DNA of 44,650 bases, taken from an uncultured Bacteroidales bacterium. GTDB lineage: Bacteria; Bacteroidota; Bacteroidia; Bacteroidales; F082. The stretch lies in contig CAMHFN010000018.1 in assembly GCA_946184615.1 (NCBI GenBank), positions 1-44,650 of the forward strand, in the 5' to 3' direction. The stretch's first letter is position 1; each line of letters starts with the position of its first letter. Below the pieces are notes generated by a model. The model was not told the DNA's origin. It saw only the letters and a list, made by a program, of their open reading frames with translations, and did no database searches. Shown piece after piece: positions 42,994 to 44,650 of the stretch. The position numbers were made by a program, and so were the translations under genes.

Positions 42994-43734
42994 ATGATTA
43001 CTAAGAATACCATCAAGACCATCCAGTCCTTAAAACAAGCGAAATACCGAAAAGAGTATCGGCTTTTCATCGTTGAAGGCAAGAAATCTGTAGAAGAGCT
43101 TCTTGGCTCGACCTTCGAGGTCCAAGCGCTGTATGCCACCGAGCAGTTTTTGGAAGAACATGATTTTCATGATGAGCGTCTAGAACCGGTGAGCGAGGTT
43201 CAGATGGAACAAATGAGCACACTCGACACTCCGCCTGGGATCCTCGCAGTGGTGAGAATACCTGAACAGAACATCAACCAAGACGAGGGTATGGTATTGG
43301 CTTTGGACGGCATCGCCAACCCTGGAAACCTGGGCACCATCATTCGGACAGCGGAATGGTTTGGCATCCGTCACATCATCTGCAGCGAAGACAGCGTGGA
43401 ACTTTGGAATCCCAAAGTCATTCAGGCAACCATGGGATCTGTCTTCAGAATGTCTATTACGTACACCCCTTTGGAACCCTATTTAGAAACGGCAAGGAGC
43501 AATGGCAGACCCATTTACGGAGCTTTGTTGAAAGGCGAGAACATTTTCCAAAAAAAACAATGGGACGAAGGCATCATCGTCATTGGCAGTGAATCACATG
43601 GCATCAGGCCGTCGGTATTGCCTTTAATCACTCATCCCATCACCATTCCTAGAGCCGTTGGAAGCGTCACCGAATCATTAAATGCTTCCATGGCAGCAGG
43701 AATTATTTTGGCGTCATTTGCCATGCATCTATAA
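42994..43734 (+). CDS. SpoU-family RNA methyltransferase
   Basis: A 246-residue SPOUT (TrmH-type) methyltransferase acting on a ribose 2'-OH of rRNA or tRNA. The knot motifs are LDGIANPGNLGTIIRTAEWFG, IIVIGSESHGI and TIPRAVGSVTESLNASMAAGI. A short N-terminal SpoU substrate-binding domain (about 1-95) is present. RlmB is likely but TrmH-like targets cannot be excluded, so no symbol is given. The -7 box at 42982-42989 is so close that the leader is almost absent. Confidence 0.88.
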   Translation: MITKNTIKTIQSLKQAKYRKEYRLFIVEGKKSVEELLGSTFEVQALYATEQFLEEHDFHDERLEPVSEVQMEQMSTLDTPPGILAVVRIPEQNINQDEGMVLALDGIANPGNLGTIIRTAEWFGIRHIICSEDSVELWNPKVIQATMGSVFRMSITYTPLEPYLETARSNGRPIYGALLKGENIFQKKQWDEGIIVIGSESHGIRPSVLPLITHPITIPRAVGSVTESLNASMAAGIILASFAMHL

Positions 43735-43741
43735 TTTTTTT

Positions 43742-43749
43742 TATTTTTG
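43742..43749 (+). promoter_or_regulatory. Candidate -7 box of the gene at 43779
   Basis: TATTTTTG fits the consensus, 29 bases before the start. No good -33 box. Confidence 0.5.
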
Positions 43750-43778
43750 TGGTTTTAACACATTAATTCAATTGACTT

Positions 43779-44210
43779 ATGGTACGATTCTGCACCCAAT
43801 GCGGAAAGGCCATCGATAATGGTGGCAAGTTCTGCACCAATTGCGGGGCTCCTGTTCCCGAAGAACAACCTATCTACGCTCAGCCGGAGCCACAGCCTCA
43901 ACCGCAACCCGTAAATCAACAGCCCATAGGCCCGAAGCCCTCCAATTATTTGGTTTGGTCCATTCTGGCCACCATTTTCTGCTGTCTTCCCTTTGGCATT
44001 CCAGCCATTGTCTTCTCAGCCAAGGTGGATAGTCATTGGAATGAAGGTAATTACCAAGCTGCCCTTGATTCGTCGAAGAAAGCCAAGACCTGGATGTTGG
44101 TCAGTGCGATTACAGGTGGCGTTGTCATCCTTGCCTACTTTGCCCTGGTATTTTGGGGAGTATCGATAATGGGAGAAAGCTTCCTCGATGAACTTCGGTA
44201 CTATAGATAA
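43779..44210 (+). CDS. Zinc-ribbon and CD225/dispanin-like membrane protein
   Basis: A 143-residue protein: an N-terminal zinc ribbon (CTQCGKAIDNGGKFCTNCG), a Pro/Gln-rich linker (about 28-50), then two membrane helices, with LATIFCCLPFGIPAIVFSAKVDSHW typical of the CD225 family and a following YQAALDSSKKAKTW. In bacteria its function is not known. It precedes the DUF2752 gene by nine bases, and the two probably form a short operon. Confidence 0.83.
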   Translation: MVRFCTQCGKAIDNGGKFCTNCGAPVPEEQPIYAQPEPQPQPQPVNQQPIGPKPSNYLVWSILATIFCCLPFGIPAIVFSAKVDSHWNEGNYQAALDSSKKAKTWMLVSAITGGVVILAYFALVFWGVSIMGESFLDELRYYR

Positions 44211-44219
44211 ATTTCAAGC

Positions 44220-44582
44220 ATGAAATGGTTTTACAAGATCATCTTATGGATCATAGGATTATCTTGTTGTTTTATTCTCTATCATTATTTCGATCCCACC
44301 CATAGTCGATGGGCTCCCAAGTGTCCATTTTGGTTGGTGACCGGGTATTATTGTCCAGGTTGTGGCTCTCAGCGAGCGATCCATAGTTTTCTGAACGGCC
44401 ATATTTGGGAAGGCATCCAATACAACTACATACTACTTCCTTCGCTACTTTACGTATTGGCGCTTATTGTTTTCCCGAAGGAAGGGAAGATCCACTCCGC
44501 ACTTTCAAGCAGCATGGCTTGTTGGGTGATTCTATCGGTGTTTTTACTTTGGTGGGTGGTGAGAAATCTTATAGGAGTATAA
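44220..44582 (+). CDS. DUF2752 membrane protein
   Basis: A 120-residue protein with three hydrophobic segments (about 6-24, 73-87, 98-115). The DUF2752 motif is clear: LVTGYYCPGCGSQRAIHSFLNGH, then NYILLP. Cys pairs and the small size are typical. Function unknown; commonly beside zinc-ribbon/CD225 genes as here. Confidence 0.88.
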   Translation: MKWFYKIILWIIGLSCCFILYHYFDPTHSRWAPKCPFWLVTGYYCPGCGSQRAIHSFLNGHIWEGIQYNYILLPSLLYVLALIVFPKEGKIHSALSSSMACWVILSVFLLWWVVRNLIGV

Positions 44583-44602
44583 TGCGAGAGAACTAAAAAC
44601 TG

Positions 44603-44629
44603 AAAAAGCCCGCTTTTGGCGGGCTTTTT
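44603..44629 (+). terminator. Terminator after the DUF2752 gene
   Basis: AAAAAGCCCGC pairs with GCGGGCTTTTT; bidirectional form. The last 20 bases of the window hold nothing I can call. Confidence 0.85.
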
Positions 44630-44650
44630 CGTATGGGTGGGCGGCGACCT

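Overview
The window is a Bacteroidales-type chromosome segment. Evidence for this is a PorT-type secretion gene next to menG, paired miaB/mtaB methylthiotransferases, DUF4254 and DUF6266 proteins, and repeated promoters with a TAnnTTTG -7 box. A roughly 27.5 kb integrated island sits in the 3' end of a tRNA-Glu gene. All calls come from reading the sequence; no database search was run.

Left chromosome (1-3950): the end of an aspartate aminotransferase, then a same-strand run of a DUF4254 protein, a family 9 glycosyltransferase, menG/ubiE and porT, followed by tRNA-Glu(TTC).

Island (3951-31448): a 21-bp direct repeat (3930-3950 in the tRNA, 31428-31448) marks attL and attR, and a tyrosine recombinase lies beside attR. 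Left cargo is a PIN toxin with an XRE-ImmA/IrrE partner, three DUF6266 paralogues, an orphan acidic protein, and a GC-rich stretch of about 1.9 kb with no believable gene. The centre (11.5-24.3 kb) is one minus-strand operon: a type III-like methyltransferase (Mod), a helicase-nuclease (Res), a 71-aa protein, a DndD/SMC-like ATPase, a HerA-like ATPase, and ZorA-, ZorB- and ZorC-like proteins. Two small unknown genes follow. It reads as a phage-defence system that joins a Zorya-type membrane motor to a restriction-modification and HerA/SMC module. The right side (24.7-31.3 kb) is the mobility module: a VirE-N/BT4734-like protein, a DUF3987 protein, two small HTH proteins, a PD-(D/E)xK nuclease, an unknown protein and the integrase. 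This resembles NBU-like mobilizable elements, but no relaxase is visible.

Right chromosome (31449-44650): lplA, miaB-mtaB, rpsT, radC-wecB, then a minus-strand operon coding for an anti-sigma kinase, a STAS antagonist, an alarmone-synthetase-like protein and a separate HD hydrolase. A divergent kinase-fold gene, an alpha/beta hydrolase, rpsF-rpsR-rplI, an rRNA/tRNA methyltransferase, a zinc-ribbon/CD225 protein and a DUF2752 protein follow.

The main items for a second look are the ZorABC plus Mod/Res plus HerA/SMC operon with its repeat-rich leader, the outward promoter that fires across attR, the candidate integrase arm sites near both ends, the GC-rich gene-free block, and the split alarmone/partner-switch operon.
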